Source: Sphingomonas sp. PP-CE-1G-424
GTDB lineage: Bacteria > Pseudomonadota > Alphaproteobacteria > Sphingomonadales > Sphingomonadaceae
Direction of reading: 5' to 3'
Assembly (NCBI RefSeq): GCF_004341085.1
Contig: NZ_SLXW01000003.1
Location: 372,001-436,000 of the forward strand
DNA: 64,000 nt
Shown here: positions 41,908-50,362 of the stretch, in pieces
How positions within the stretch are numbered: the stretch's first letter is position 1
Layout: every line of letters starts with the position of its first letter
Made by a program: the position numbers and the translations under genes
The notes under the pieces: generated by a model
Database searches by the model: none
Seen by the model: the letters and a program-made list of their open reading frames with translations, nothing else
What the model was told of the DNA's origin: nothing

Positions 41908-42477
41908 CTAGCCGCCGAAGCTGCGTCCGCCGAAACCGCCACCGAAGCCGCCACGCGAGATCACCGAACTGCGTGACTGGACGCGGGCAGGGGCTCTGGC
42001 GGTGGTTGGCGTGAAGGCATCGGAGCCCACGCGGGTCCGGCCCGTCACATAGTCCCGGTTGATCCGGCCACCGGCGCCACCGTAGTAATTGCCGTCACGG
42101 TCGCGGTACATCGGCGCGCCGCGGTTGCCGAACCCGCCGTTGAGCGCCTGTCCGACCAGGAACCCGGTCAACAGTGGCGTGAAGAAGCTCCCGCCGTTGC
42201 CGTTGTTGCGCGGCTCGCACTGCGCGGCGCCGTACTGCTCTTCACAGGTCTGCCGGTCCTGAAACCGTGGTGCGGTCTTCGCGGCATCGGCCTTGGCCTG
42301 CTCGAACGCGGTATCACACTGTACTGCCGACAACGCACCCGCCGCGCGGCACTCCTGTACCGACGCATAGCTCTGCGCCTCGACGGGCTTGCCACCGACA
42401 TCGCCGTCGCACGCGGTCAGCGAGATGCCCGAGCCTGCGATCAGGCTGGTGAGGACGATCGATCTGGAACGCTTCAT
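41908..42477 (-). CDS. yjfM: DUF1190 lipoprotein (YjfM/YgiB-like)
   Basis: 189 residues. A lipoprotein-type signal (MKRSRSIVLTSLIAGSGISLTAC) places Cys23 at the lipid site. The body has the DUF1190 pattern of paired cysteines (VQECRAAG, QCDTAF, RQTCEEQYGAAQCEP) and a glycine/arginine-rich C-terminus ending GGGFGGRSFGG. E. coli YjfM/YgiB are of this family; function is unknown. The ATG at 42477 is chosen over an upstream start that would spoil the signal peptide. Last gene of the yjfK-yjfL-yjfM operon, 11 nt after yjfL. Confidence 0.85.
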   Translation of the reverse strand: MKRSRSIVLTSLIAGSGISLTACDGDVGGKPVEAQSYASVQECRAAGALSAVQCDTAFEQAKADAAKTAPRFQDRQTCEEQYGAAQCEPRNNGNGGSFFTPLLTGFLVGQALNGGFGNRGAPMYRDRDGNYYGGAGGRINRDYVTGRTRVGSDAFTPTTARAPARVQSRSSVISRGGFGGGFGGRSFGG

Positions 42478-42488
42478 CGCTATGCCTC

Positions 42489-42902
42489 TCAGTTCGTCAT
42501 GCAGGCGGCGTTGAGGATACCGACGCACAGCGAGATGCTGCCCATATAGGTCGCCGCCGCGATTTCACCGCGGACAATCCGGTCGTTGAAGTCGCGCATC
42601 ACGAAATGCTGCACGATCAGGAACGTCACGATCTGGATCACGCCCGCGAGGAGCGCCCACACCGCGAACTCGACCAGCGAAACCGTATGCGTGAGCGCGG
42701 ACGCGAGTGGCAGGACATAGCCGAGCAGCGCTGCACCCAGCGTGATCGCCGCAGCGGTGTTGCCTTCGCGGATCAGCGACTTTTCATGGTACGGCGTCGC
42801 GACCTGATAGACGATCTTGAACAGGATCGTGAACGCCCCGGCCGCGACGAACGCGATCAGGAAGGCGAGCGCGCTGGCGCCGAAGCTGTATTGGTCGATC
42901 AT
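42489..42902 (-). CDS. yjfL: DUF350 membrane protein (YjfL-like)
   Basis: 137 residues with four transmembrane helices (about 9-30, 48-68, 75-98, 115-134) and the GNTAAAITLGAALLGYVLPL segment of the DUF350 family, which has two repeats of a two-helix unit. It is an inner membrane protein of unknown biochemical function found with PspA-like proteins and glutathionylspermidine-synthase-like ATP-grasp enzymes. It lies 32 nt after yjfK. Confidence 0.88.
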   Translation of the reverse strand: MIDQYSFGASALAFLIAFVAAGAFTILFKIVYQVATPYHEKSLIREGNTAAAITLGAALLGYVLPLASALTHTVSLVEFAVWALLAGVIQIVTFLIVQHFVMRDFNDRIVRGEIAAATYMGSISLCVGILNAACMTN

Positions 42903-42934
42903 GCTGGTTCCCCCGAAGCCGTTAGCGGCAGACG

Positions 42935-43576
42935 CTAGGCCCTGAACTCGCCGAGTTCCAGTGCCACGCCCAGCATGATCTCGAACGAGACGTCGCCGGA
43001 CTCGGTCTCCATGTCGATCGCGAGAAGCAATTCGCGGCCGTCGTCGCCCGGCAGATCGCGGCTGAACAGCATGCAGGTCTGGAAGATACGGCGGTCGACG
43101 ATCCCGTCACGGTCGTCATGCAGTTCTTCCCAGAACGTCACGGGCTCCTGCTCGCTCGCTTCGGGGCCGAACCATGCGCGGCTGTAGTCGGGCAGTCCTT
43201 CGGCGGTGAAGGTGCGTGCCTTGAGCCGGCTCTTCCACGCCGGACGCTCGGCGGCGGACGACGGGTAGCTGCTGTCCCAGGGTGCGAACAGTGTGACATC
43301 GGTGACGTCCTGCCCGTCGCGGTCGTTCGACACCGCCTGGAACATGATGTCGTCGTCGGTGTAGAACCGGTGGACGAAGCCGCCTTCGCTGAGGTCGATC
43401 AGGCCTTGCGCGACGATCACCAGCGTATCGCGGTCGAACGGGAACAGCAGTTCCGAGCCGAACCGCCGCCAAGCGAGGGGATCGACAGTCACGGTCCGCC
43501 CGAGCGTGACGTTGCGGACGACGGGCAGGGCGTTGCCGTCAAGCGCTGGCTTGCGGCCGAACAGGCGATCGAACAT
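42935..43576 (-). CDS. yjfK: DUF2491 protein (YjfK-like)
   Basis: 213 residues, soluble, acidic, no signal peptide. Conserved-looking stretches FGSELLFPFDRDTLVIVAQG, VHRFYTDDD and FWEELHDDRDG agree with the DUF2491 (YjfK) family as I remember it. The role is unknown; it always travels with yjfL and PspA-like yjfJ. It is the first gene of the leftward operon, divergent from yjfI across a spacer that holds a perfect 29-bp inverted repeat. Confidence 0.82.
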   Translation of the reverse strand: MFDRLFGRKPALDGNALPVVRNVTLGRTVTVDPLAWRRFGSELLFPFDRDTLVIVAQGLIDLSEGGFVHRFYTDDDIMFQAVSNDRDGQDVTDVTLFAPWDSSYPSSAAERPAWKSRLKARTFTAEGLPDYSRAWFGPEASEQEPVTFWEELHDDRDGIVDRRIFQTCMLFSRDLPGDDGRELLLAIDMETESGDVSFEIMLGVALELGEFRA

Positions 43577-43645
43577 GCAATCCTCGCGTCTCTGTGGTTG
43601 GCGTGCCTCTTAGGGCAAAGCGCGCGGGCTCGCAAAGCGCAACCC

Positions 43646-43729
43646 CCGTCATCCTGACGAAAGTCAGGACCCAGAGCCAACAGCGCCGCCCTCCGTGACC
43701 CTGGGTCCTGACTTTCGTCAGGATGACGG
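43646..43729. repeat. perfect 29-bp inverted repeat in the yjf divergent spacer
   Basis: Arms at 43646-43674 and 43701-43729 are exact complements (29 nt each, starting CCGTCATCCTGACGAAAGTC) with a 26-nt loop. Sequence of the GTCATCCTGA...TCAGGATGAC type differs from the CCAATTGG elements elsewhere in the window. It lies between the divergent yjfK and yjfI starts. Confidence 0.9.
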
Positions 43730-43802
43730 AAGTAGGGAGGGTGGCAGGCGCTCGCGAAAAGCCTATGTGTGCGGTCGAGCGACAAGCACGGGAGTTCTTG
43801 CA

Positions 43803-44237
43803 TTGACCGACATCTGGACCGTCCGCAGCCTGAAAGCCGCGCTCGACACGTCCGAGCCCGCAAAAGCCGGCGAGTTTTCCGCGCGGATCCTGGAAGGCGC
43901 GGACCCGGTGCTGCTGGTGACGATGCACCACCACGGCGACCTCGAACTGTTCGTCAACGTCAGCGAGGCGCAGATCGCGTGCTCGACCTTGCTGTGGCCC
44001 TGCGACGAGCAGGAGGACCAGCTGGCGTTCAACACCTTCCTGCTGAAGTCGCAGAAGCTGGTGCCGCTGTCGAACTTCGGGATCGGCACGGTCGATGGCC
44101 GCGACTATTACGAGCTGTTCGGCGAACTCGCGACGTCGAGCCGGCTCGATACCGTGATCATCGAGCTGCGCACGCTTGCCGAGAATGCGATCGATGCGGC
44201 CACCGACCTGCGCCACGCGCAGGTTCCTGCCGCCTGA
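43803..44237 (+). CDS. yjfI: DUF2170 protein (YjfI-like)
   Basis: 144 residues, soluble. LTDIWTVRSLKAAL, then VTMHHHGDLELFVNVSEAQI and LLKSQKLVPLSNFGI match the DUF2170 (YjfI) family. I chose the TTG at 43803, because GGGAG ends 8 nt upstream; any longer start would run into the inverted repeat. The family is associated with PspA homologues but has no proven function. First gene of the rightward operon, 24 nt before the PspA-like gene. Confidence 0.85.
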   Translation: MTDIWTVRSLKAALDTSEPAKAGEFSARILEGADPVLLVTMHHHGDLELFVNVSEAQIACSTLLWPCDEQEDQLAFNTFLLKSQKLVPLSNFGIGTVDGRDYYELFGELATSSRLDTVIIELRTLAENAIDAATDLRHAQVPAA

Positions 44238-44261
44238 ACTGATACAAACGGAGAGACTGGC

Positions 44262-45011
44262 ATGGCCATCTGGAGCAAGCTTTTCACCCTCGGTCGTGCC
44301 GGCGCGCACGAAGCGGGTGCGGCGGTCGTCGATGCGAACGCGCTGCGTATCCTCGACCAGGAAATTCGCGATGCCGACAAGGCGCAAGGCAAGGCACGCG
44401 ACGATCTCGCGGGGCTGGTGGCGCGTCGCCGTATCCTCGAAACGGAGGTCGAGAGTTTCCGTGCTCAGGCGACCAAGTACGAGGCTTCGGCACGGATCGC
44501 GGTCGAGAAGGGCAACATGGATCTCGCGCGACAGGTCGCGCAGCGGATCGCCGATCTCGAACAGGACATCGCGCTGAAATCGCCGCAGGTCGAGGACATG
44601 CGCGCTGCCGAGGAACAGATCCACACCGCCGTCGCACAGACCGACCGCAAGATCGAACAGCTCCGTCGCGAGGTCGAGGTCGTCAAGGTCAACGAGTCGG
44701 TGCAGAAGGCGCAGGCCTCGGTCGCATCGGGCAGCATGGGCGCGGGCAACAAGCTCGGGTCGGCGGCCGACAGCCTCGCGCGGATCCGTGAGCGGCAGGC
44801 GATCCGTGGCGAGCGGATCAAGGCGGCGGGCGAACTGGAAGACCGTCGAACGGGCGCCGACCTCGACGAGAAGCTGCGGCTGGCGGGGATCGGCCCCGGC
44901 CAGTCGTCCGCGGACGATGTGCTCGCGCGTCTGACTGCGCCGAAGACGCCGGAACTCGGCCAGACTCTGCAGATCGGTCAGCGCGACGACTCCAAGACGT
45001 CGGACTCCTGA
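44262..45011 (+). CDS. yjfJ: PspA/IM30 family protein (YjfJ-like)
   Basis: 249 residues, almost entirely heptad-repeat coiled coil (about residues 25-195), the ESCRT-III-like fold of PspA/Vipp1/YjfJ. The N-terminus (MAIWSKLFTLGRAGAHEA) is an amphipathic helix suited to membrane contact. Such proteins polymerise on damaged or stressed inner membrane. It is the core of the yjf module and its last base is shared with the start of the ATP-grasp gene (TGATG). A tail of ~45 residues ending in DSKTSDS extends past the coiled coil. Confidence 0.9.
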   Translation: MAIWSKLFTLGRAGAHEAGAAVVDANALRILDQEIRDADKAQGKARDDLAGLVARRRILETEVESFRAQATKYEASARIAVEKGNMDLARQVAQRIADLEQDIALKSPQVEDMRAAEEQIHTAVAQTDRKIEQLRREVEVVKVNESVQKAQASVASGSMGAGNKLGSAADSLARIRERQAIRGERIKAAGELEDRRTGADLDEKLRLAGIGPGQSSADDVLARLTAPKTPELGQTLQIGQRDDSKTSDS

Positions 45012-46180
45012 TGCGCCGGATCGCGGTTGACCCGCGCGGCGACTGGCGCGAACGGGCCGACGCGATCGGGTTCGTCTATCACGACACGGATAGCGAACCC
45101 TATTGGGACGAGGGTGCTGCCTACAGCTTCACGCTGGCGGAGATCGAGGACGACCTCGAACCCGCCGCGGAACAGCTGCACGCGATGTGCCTCGACCTTG
45201 TCGACGAGGTGGTCCGCGACCAGCAACTGATGGAACGCCTTGCGATTCCGCGCGAGCAGTGGAACTACGTCGCGGAAACATGGCGGACGCGCCAGCCGTC
45301 GCTCTACGGGCGGTTCGATTTCGCGTACGACGGCACCGGCCCGGCCAAGCTCTATGAGTATAACGCCGATACGCCGACATCGGTGTTCGAATGCGCGACG
45401 TTCCAGTGGATGTGGCTGGAGGATCTGCTCGCGAGCGGCAAGCTGCCGGCTGGGACGGACCAGTTCAACAGCCTGTTCGACAAACTCCGAGAACGCTTCC
45501 GTGCGCTGTTCCCGAGCGGCGGATTCGTCCATTTCGCGGCGGATGCAAGCGCGGTCGAGGATCGCCAGACGGTGCGGTTCTTCGAGGATCTCGCGAGCCA
45601 GATCGGGATCGAGCCGAAGTTCGTCGAGATGAAGGACATCGGCCTCGCAGCCGACGGTCGCTTCATCGACACCGACGGCTTCGAAGTGCAGGCCGCGTTC
45701 AAGCTGTATCCGTGGGAGTTCATGCTCCGCGAGCCCTATGCGCCAAACCTGTCGCGCGCCGACGTGCGCTGGATCGAGCCCGCGTGGAAGTCGATCCTGT
45801 CGAACAAGGGCATCCTGCCGCTCCTGTGGGAACGCCATCCCGAGCACCCGAACTTGCTCCCGGCGTTCTTCGACGACGATCCCGCTGCGAAGATCCTCGG
45901 CCCGAAATATGTGCGTAAGCCGCTGTTCTCGCGGGAAGGCGCGAACGTCGAGGTGATCGGCGAGGATGGCCACGCGGTGCTCGACCAGGGTTACGGCGCG
46001 GAGGGTGCGATCCGCCAGGCGTATGCGCCGCCGCCGGTGTTCGACGGCCGCCATCCGGTGATCGGCGCGTGGATGGTCGGCAACGAAGCCGCCGGGATCG
46101 GCGTTCGGGAAGATGACACGGTCGTGACGCGCAATCTCGCGCGGTTCGTGCCGCATATCATCGAGGCGAATGATGACTAA
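45011..46180 (+). CDS. yjfC: glutathionylspermidine synthase-like ATP-grasp enzyme (YjfC/YgiC)
   Basis: 389 residues of the GSP_synth ATP-grasp family, without the amidase domain of true Gss. Visible landmarks: LYGRFDFAYDGTGPAKLYEYNADTPTS (substrate/nucleotide region), FVHFAADASAVEDRQTVRF, GFEVQAAFKLYPWEFML and KPLFSREGANV near the ATP-binding loop, ending in VTRNLARFVPHII. These enzymes join an amine or peptide to a carboxylate, but the E. coli paralogues YjfC and YgiC lack proven substrates. It overlaps yjfJ by one nucleotide and the ankyrin gene by 11 nt. Confidence 0.88.
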   Translation: MRRIAVDPRGDWRERADAIGFVYHDTDSEPYWDEGAAYSFTLAEIEDDLEPAAEQLHAMCLDLVDEVVRDQQLMERLAIPREQWNYVAETWRTRQPSLYGRFDFAYDGTGPAKLYEYNADTPTSVFECATFQWMWLEDLLASGKLPAGTDQFNSLFDKLRERFRALFPSGGFVHFAADASAVEDRQTVRFFEDLASQIGIEPKFVEMKDIGLAADGRFIDTDGFEVQAAFKLYPWEFMLREPYAPNLSRADVRWIEPAWKSILSNKGILPLLWERHPEHPNLLPAFFDDDPAAKILGPKYVRKPLFSREGANVEVIGEDGHAVLDQGYGAEGAIRQAYAPPPVFDGRHPVIGAWMVGNEAAGIGVREDDTVVTRNLARFVPHIIEANDD

Positions 46181-46685
46181 CGTGCGAGACCTGCCCCCAT
46201 TGCCGCCGATCGAGCGGCTGGTCGAACTGATGTTCGACGCCGCACGGACCGGGCGGGACGAGATGATCCCGGCGCTGCTGCAGGCGGGCGTCGATATCGA
46301 GGTGACCGACGCGAAAGGCTACACGCCGCTGGTGATCGCGAGCTACAACGGCCAGGCGGAGGCGACCGCGGCGCTCCTCGCGGCCGGTGCGCAGGTCGAT
46401 GGCGCGGCGGATGCTCGCGGCAACACCGCGCTGATGGGCGTCTGCTTCAAGGGCTATACCGAGATCGCGCAGATCCTGCTCGATGCCGGGGCCGACGTGA
46501 ACCGGCGGAATGGCGTCGGACAGACCGCGCTGATGATGGCCGCGCTGGTGAACAAGACAGCGATCATCAACCTGTTGCTGGAACACGGTGCGGACGCGAC
46601 TATCGTGGATTCGGCGGGGAACAGCGTGCATTCGCTGGCAGTGTCGCAGGGGAATGCGGCGCTGGCCGAGCGCTTTTCGGCCTAA
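46170..46685 (+). CDS. ankyrin repeat protein
   Basis: 171 residues with about four ankyrin repeats (LLQAGVDIEVTDAKGYTPLV, LLAAGAQVDGAADARGNTAL, LLDAGADVNRRNGVGQTALM, LLEHGADATIVDSAGNSVHS). No signal peptide or membrane helix. It begins inside the 3' end of the yjfC-like gene (11-nt overlap) and so belongs to the same operon. Probable protein-binding partner of the module. An ankyrin gene is not part of the E. coli yjf set. Confidence 0.9.
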   Translation: MMTNVRDLPPLPPIERLVELMFDAARTGRDEMIPALLQAGVDIEVTDAKGYTPLVIASYNGQAEATAALLAAGAQVDGAADARGNTALMGVCFKGYTEIAQILLDAGADVNRRNGVGQTALMMAALVNKTAIINLLLEHGADATIVDSAGNSVHSLAVSQGNAALAERFSA

Positions 46686-46698
46686 CCACCGAGTGCTA

Positions 46699-46802
46699 CC
46701 ACCCCGACGAAGGCCGGGGCCCAATTGGCAAGACTGCAGTAACAAAGGACCGCGCGTCGTTACTGCCGGCCCCCAATTGGGCCCCGGCCTTCGCCGGGGT
46801 GG
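46699..46802. repeat. palindromic intergenic element, CCAATTGG family (copy 2)
   Basis: Arms at 46699-46728 and 46773-46802, 29 of 30 complementary, same sequence as copy 1 apart from one base. The loop is unrelated to copy 1 except for short traces. It lies between convergent genes (ankyrin and trhO). Confidence 0.88.
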
Positions 46803-46816
46803 ACCTCTACCGATCG

Positions 46817-47782
46817 CTAGGGGGTGTCATCCCCGGCATGAGTCTTTGGCAAAACCGCCCCGACATGCGCCTCACCCCGAGCCTCCGCCAACCGCATCTG
46901 CCGCTCGCGCTCCGCATAACCCGCCCGCTGAGCCTCATCCCGCGCATCGTGACACGCCGGGCAACTCACCCCCTCGACATACAGCGGCGACGAACGGTCC
47001 CCGACACTCACCGGCATCCGGCATGCATGGCACAGCACATGACTTCCCAATGCAAGCCCGTGTCCGACCGCAACCCGCTGATCGAACACGAAACATTCCC
47101 CCTCCCAAAGGCTCTCTGCCTCGGGCACGGTCTCCAGATACTTCAGAATGCCACCCTTGAGGTGATACACCTCGTCCAGCCCGTCGGCCTTCAGGAACGC
47201 TGTCGACTTCTCGCAGCGTATCCCCCCGGTGCAGAACATCGCGATCTTCGGCGGCGGGCCGTCCCCGACCAGTTCTTCACGATGCTCGCGAAACCACGCC
47301 GGAAAATCGCGGAAAGTCCGGGTCTGCGGATCGACGGCGCCGGCAAACGTTCCGACCGCGACCTCATAGTCGTTGCGCGTATCGATCACGATCGTCCCCG
47401 GATCGGCGATCAGCGCGTTCCAGTCCTCGGGTTCGACGTAGTGGCCGACGCCCTCCAGCGGATCGATCGTCGGTTCGCCCATCGTCACGATCTCGCGCTT
47501 CAGCCGGACCTTCATACGGTGGAACGGCATCACCGCGGCGCGCGATTCCTTCACGTCGAGGTCGGCACACCCCGGCAGCGCGCGAATATGCGCGAGCACC
47601 GCGTCGATCCCCACTTCGGACCCGGCGATCGTCCCGTTGATCCCCTCGGCGGCAAGCAGCAGCGTCCCCTTCACGCCGTTCGAGCAGCACACGAGCGCGA
47701 GCGGCGGCTGGATAGCGGCGATATCGGCGAACGGCGTGAAGCGGTACAGCGCCACGACGCGGATGGGCAGGGTTTCGGTCAT
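46817..47782 (-). CDS. trhO: tRNA uridine(34) hydroxylase, rhodanese-like
   Basis: 321 residues in the TrhO/YceA architecture: an N-terminal acylphosphatase-like domain ([27 protein letters not shown]), a rhodanese domain with catalytic C184 in [13 protein letters not shown], and a C-terminal cysteine-rich tail (CHAC...CPAC) that probably binds a metal. TrhO proteins form 5-hydroxyuridine at position 34 of tRNA using oxygen, as a step toward cmo5U/mo5U. It is followed by a weakly linked Rieske gene upstream on the same strand (55-nt gap). Confidence 0.92.
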   Translation of the reverse strand: MTETLPIRVVALYRFTPFADIAAIQPPLALVCCSNGVKGTLLLAAEGINGTIAGSEVGIDAVLAHIRALPGCADLDVKESRAAVMPFHRMKVRLKREIVTMGEPTIDPLEGVGHYVEPEDWNALIADPGTIVIDTRNDYEVAVGTFAGAVDPQTRTFRDFPAWFREHREELVGDGPPPKIAMFCTGGIRCEKSTAFLKADGLDEVYHLKGGILKYLETVPEAESLWEGECFVFDQRVAVGHGLALGSHVLCHACRMPVSVGDRSSPLYVEGVSCPACHDARDEAQRAGYAERERQMRLAEARGEAHVGAVLPKTHAGDDTP

Positions 47783-47837
47783 CGGTTCATCGTGCAGGGG
47801 AGGAGGTGCGCTCCCTTAGCGCAAGTCGCCCGCCGCG

Positions 47838-48203
47838 TCAGCCTGCGGTGACGATCATCCCGTCGACCACCGTGACGGGCCAGGGCGTCAGTCGCGTGCC
47901 CCCGCACGGTCCGCCGACGCACGCGCCGCTGTCGATCTCGAACAGCGCGGAGTGCCAACTGCACGCGATCAGGTCGCCACGCGGCGTGAGATAGTCGTCG
48001 AGGACCTGCGCGAGCGGCAGGCCCATGTGCGGACAGCGGTCGACATAGCCGACCACCGCGCCGTCCTTGCGCACGACGAAGCCATGGAAGCGCCCGGCAC
48101 GCATCTGGAGCACGAAATTTCGCGCCTTGCCGTCCACGATCGCATCGAGCGGCGCGAGCTTGATCCCGCCGGGCGTAGTGGTCAGCCGTTCCCCGTCGCT
48201 CAT
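47838..48203 (-). CDS. Rieske [2Fe-2S] ferredoxin-like protein
   Basis: 121 residues, a single Rieske domain with the ligand motifs C57-x-H59 (RCPHMGLPL) and C81-xx-H84 (CSWHSALF). No membrane anchor. It starts within the last codon of maiA (ATGA overlap), so it is made with the homogentisate enzymes, but no Rieske oxygenase or reductase is encoded here. It may serve as an electron carrier or a small redox sensor. Function inferred only from the fold. Confidence 0.85.
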   Translation of the reverse strand: MSDGERLTTTPGGIKLAPLDAIVDGKARNFVLQMRAGRFHGFVVRKDGAVVGYVDRCPHMGLPLAQVLDDYLTPRGDLIACSWHSALFEIDSGACVGGPCGGTRLTPWPVTVVDGMIVTAG

Positions 48204-48844
48204 GCGCGATCCGCGTCCGGTTGCTGGTCCGGATGCGCGGCAGCAAAAGCGGGCAGGGCGCGGGCGTTGTCAGCAGCGACCTTGAGGTGCGGATAGGGTG
48301 AGAGATCGACCGCGAACCGCTCGGCCGAATAGACCTGCGGCACCAGATGGCAATCGGCGATCGTCGGCGTCGCACCAAACGCAAAGCCGTCGCCGTGCCG
48401 CGCGATCAGCGTCTCCAGCGCGGCGAAACCGTCGCCGATCCAGCGTGCGATCCATCGGTTCACCGCCGCCTCGTCCGCCCCGAACTCGGTGCGCAACGCG
48501 TTCAGGATACGAAGATTGTTCACCGGATGAATGTCGCACGCGATCGTCGCGGCCATTGCACGGACGATGGCCCTGTCTGTGGCGTCCACGGGCAGCAGCG
48601 GCGGATCGGGATACACCTCGTCGATCCATTCAAGGATCGCGGGGCTCTGCGTCAGGACCACGTCGTCTATCTCCAGCGCCGGCACGAGCCCCTGCGGGTT
48701 GAGCGCGCGATACCCCGCCTCGCGTTGCGCACCTTTGCGAAGGTCGTGCGTAACCTGCGCATAAGCCACGCCCTTCAGCGCAAGCGCGATGCGGACGCGG
48801 TAGGCGCTGGTTGAGCGCCAGTAGCCGTGCAGCGTAAGGCTCAC
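48200..48844 (-). CDS. maiA: maleylacetoacetate isomerase
   Basis: 214 residues of the zeta-class GST family. The start [20 protein letters not shown] has the SSxxxR-type glutathione site (STSAYR), followed by [10 protein letters not shown] and [12 protein letters not shown]. It converts maleylacetoacetate to fumarylacetoacetate with glutathione as cofactor. I chose the GTG at 48844, which overlaps the hmgA stop (GTGA). A longer reading frame upstream of this lies inside hmgA in another frame and is not used. Second gene of the hmgA-maiA-Rieske operon. Confidence 0.9.
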   Translation of the reverse strand: MSLTLHGYWRSTSAYRVRIALALKGVAYAQVTHDLRKGAQREAGYRALNPQGLVPALEIDDVVLTQSPAILEWIDEVYPDPPLLPVDATDRAIVRAMAATIACDIHPVNNLRILNALRTEFGADEAAVNRWIARWIGDGFAALETLIARHGDGFAFGATPTIADCHLVPQVYSAERFAVDLSPYPHLKVAADNARALPAFAAAHPDQQPDADRA

Positions 48845-50178
48845 TTCGGCAGGATCGCCTTGGGGAAATCCGACCAGACCGCATCGTAATCGAGTTGCGA
48901 ATGCTCCAGCGCAAAGGCGGTCGGCTTGTACGGCCAGCAGCTCTCCAGCATGAACGCCATCGTCCCGTCGATCTTGTGCGGCTTCAGGTCCGCCGCACTC
49001 GCACCCTGCCAGCTCGCCAGATCCGGGCCGTGGCCGGACATCAGATTGTGCAGCGAAATGCCGCCCGGCGCGAACCCTTCGGCCTTCGCATCGTACGCGC
49101 CGGTGATCAGCCCCATCGCTTCGGACATGACGTTGCGGTGGAACCAGGGCGGCCGGAACGTACCCTCGGCGACCATCCAGCGCGGCGGGAAGATCACGAA
49201 ATCGGCGTTCGCGCGGCCGGGCACGTCGCTTGGCGAGGTCAGCAGTGTGAAGATCGACGGATCGGGATGATCGAAGCTGACCGTGTTGATCGTGTTGAAC
49301 CGCGACAGGTCGTAGCGCCACGGCGCGAGATTGCCGTGCCACGCGACGACGTCGAGCGGCGAGTGATCGAGCGTAGTCGTCCACAGCGATCCCATGAACT
49401 TCTGAACGACCTCGACCGGCTCGTCGCGATCCTCGAACCAGGCGACCGGCGTCTCAAAATCGCGCGGGTTGGCGAGCCCGTTGGCGCCGATCGGCCCCAG
49501 ATCGGGCAGCCGGAACAGCGCACCGTGATTCTCCGCGACATACCCGCGCGCTTCGCCATCGGGGAGTTCGGCGCGGAAGCGGACGCCGCGCGGGATCAGC
49601 GCGATCTGGCCGGGGGCGATGTCGATTAGGCCGAGTTCGGTCAGCAACCGGAGCCGTCCGGCCTGCGGCACGAACAGCAGTTCGCCGTCTGCATCCATGA
49701 AAACGCGGTCGGTCATGTCGGTATTGGCCGCGTAGACGTGGAGCGCCACGCCTTCGAGGTCGGCGGGATCGCGGTTGGCAAGCATCGTCGTCATGCCGTC
49801 GATCAGGTCAGTATCCGGGGCGGGGGCCGCGATCGGATCCCAGCGCAGGCGATTGGGCGCGAGCGGCGCTTCGGTGGTGCCCGGCGCGAACCGCTCGGCG
49901 CCGGTGTAGCGCTCGAACGGCGGATGCTCGGCGGTTGGGCGCATCCGGTAGAGCCAGCTGCGGCGGTTCTCGTGGCGCGGTGCGGTGAAGGCGGTGCCGG
50001 AGAGCTGCTCGGTATAGAGGCCGAACGCGGGGCGCTGCGGCGCATTGCGGCCTATCGGGAGCGCGCCAGGGATCGCCTCGGTGGATACGTGATTGCCGAA
50101 GCCGGGCTGGTACGTCGCGCTGTCTTCGGTCTGGCCGGCGGTTTCGCCTGCGGCATTGGTCGGCTGGTGGATTGTCAT
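48841..50178 (-). CDS. hmgA: homogentisate 1,2-dioxygenase
   Basis: 445 residues. Typical HmgA stretches are visible: [19 protein letters not shown] near the N-terminus, [37 protein letters not shown], and the iron site region [20 protein letters not shown] and [12 protein letters not shown] with the His/Glu ligands. It is a soluble Fe(II) enzyme that opens the ring of homogentisate to maleylacetoacetate in tyrosine catabolism. The ATG at 50178 is preceded by GGAGAGGAAG. Separated from hppD by a strong hairpin. Confidence 0.95.
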   Translation of the reverse strand: MTIHQPTNAAGETAGQTEDSATYQPGFGNHVSTEAIPGALPIGRNAPQRPAFGLYTEQLSGTAFTAPRHENRRSWLYRMRPTAEHPPFERYTGAERFAPGTTEAPLAPNRLRWDPIAAPAPDTDLIDGMTTMLANRDPADLEGVALHVYAANTDMTDRVFMDADGELLFVPQAGRLRLLTELGLIDIAPGQIALIPRGVRFRAELPDGEARGYVAENHGALFRLPDLGPIGANGLANPRDFETPVAWFEDRDEPVEVVQKFMGSLWTTTLDHSPLDVVAWHGNLAPWRYDLSRFNTINTVSFDHPDPSIFTLLTSPSDVPGRANADFVIFPPRWMVAEGTFRPPWFHRNVMSEAMGLITGAYDAKAEGFAPGGISLHNLMSGHGPDLASWQGASAADLKPHKIDGTMAFMLESCWPYKPTAFALEHSQLDYDAVWSDFPKAILPK

Positions 50179-50304
50179 GGCTTCCTCTCCGTCACCTGTT
50201 CCGATCAACGCCCGACCCGCCGGCCGTTCAAACTCTTTTCGAACCGCGACCCCGTCGGTCACGGCGAAGCCGCGCCCTGTGGGGCGGCCTCGTCCGCGCC
50301 GGCC

Positions 50305-50340
50305 GGTCGAGATGCAGCGCCTGCGCGCTGCATCTCGACC
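50305..50340. terminator. perfect 16-bp hairpin between hppD and hmgA
   Basis: GGTCGAGATGCAGCGC (50305-50320), loop CTGC, GCGCTGCATCTCGACC (50325-50340), 22 nt beyond the hppD stop. It has no T-run; it probably ends the hppD transcript or allows partial read-through into hmgA. Confidence 0.75.
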
Positions 50341-50362
50341 GAAGCTGCGCCTCGATCCTCGA

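Noticed and set aside
48845..49384. N-terminal extension of maiA
   Set aside because: It is an out-of-frame reading of hmgA; the GST fold begins exactly at the GTG at 48844.
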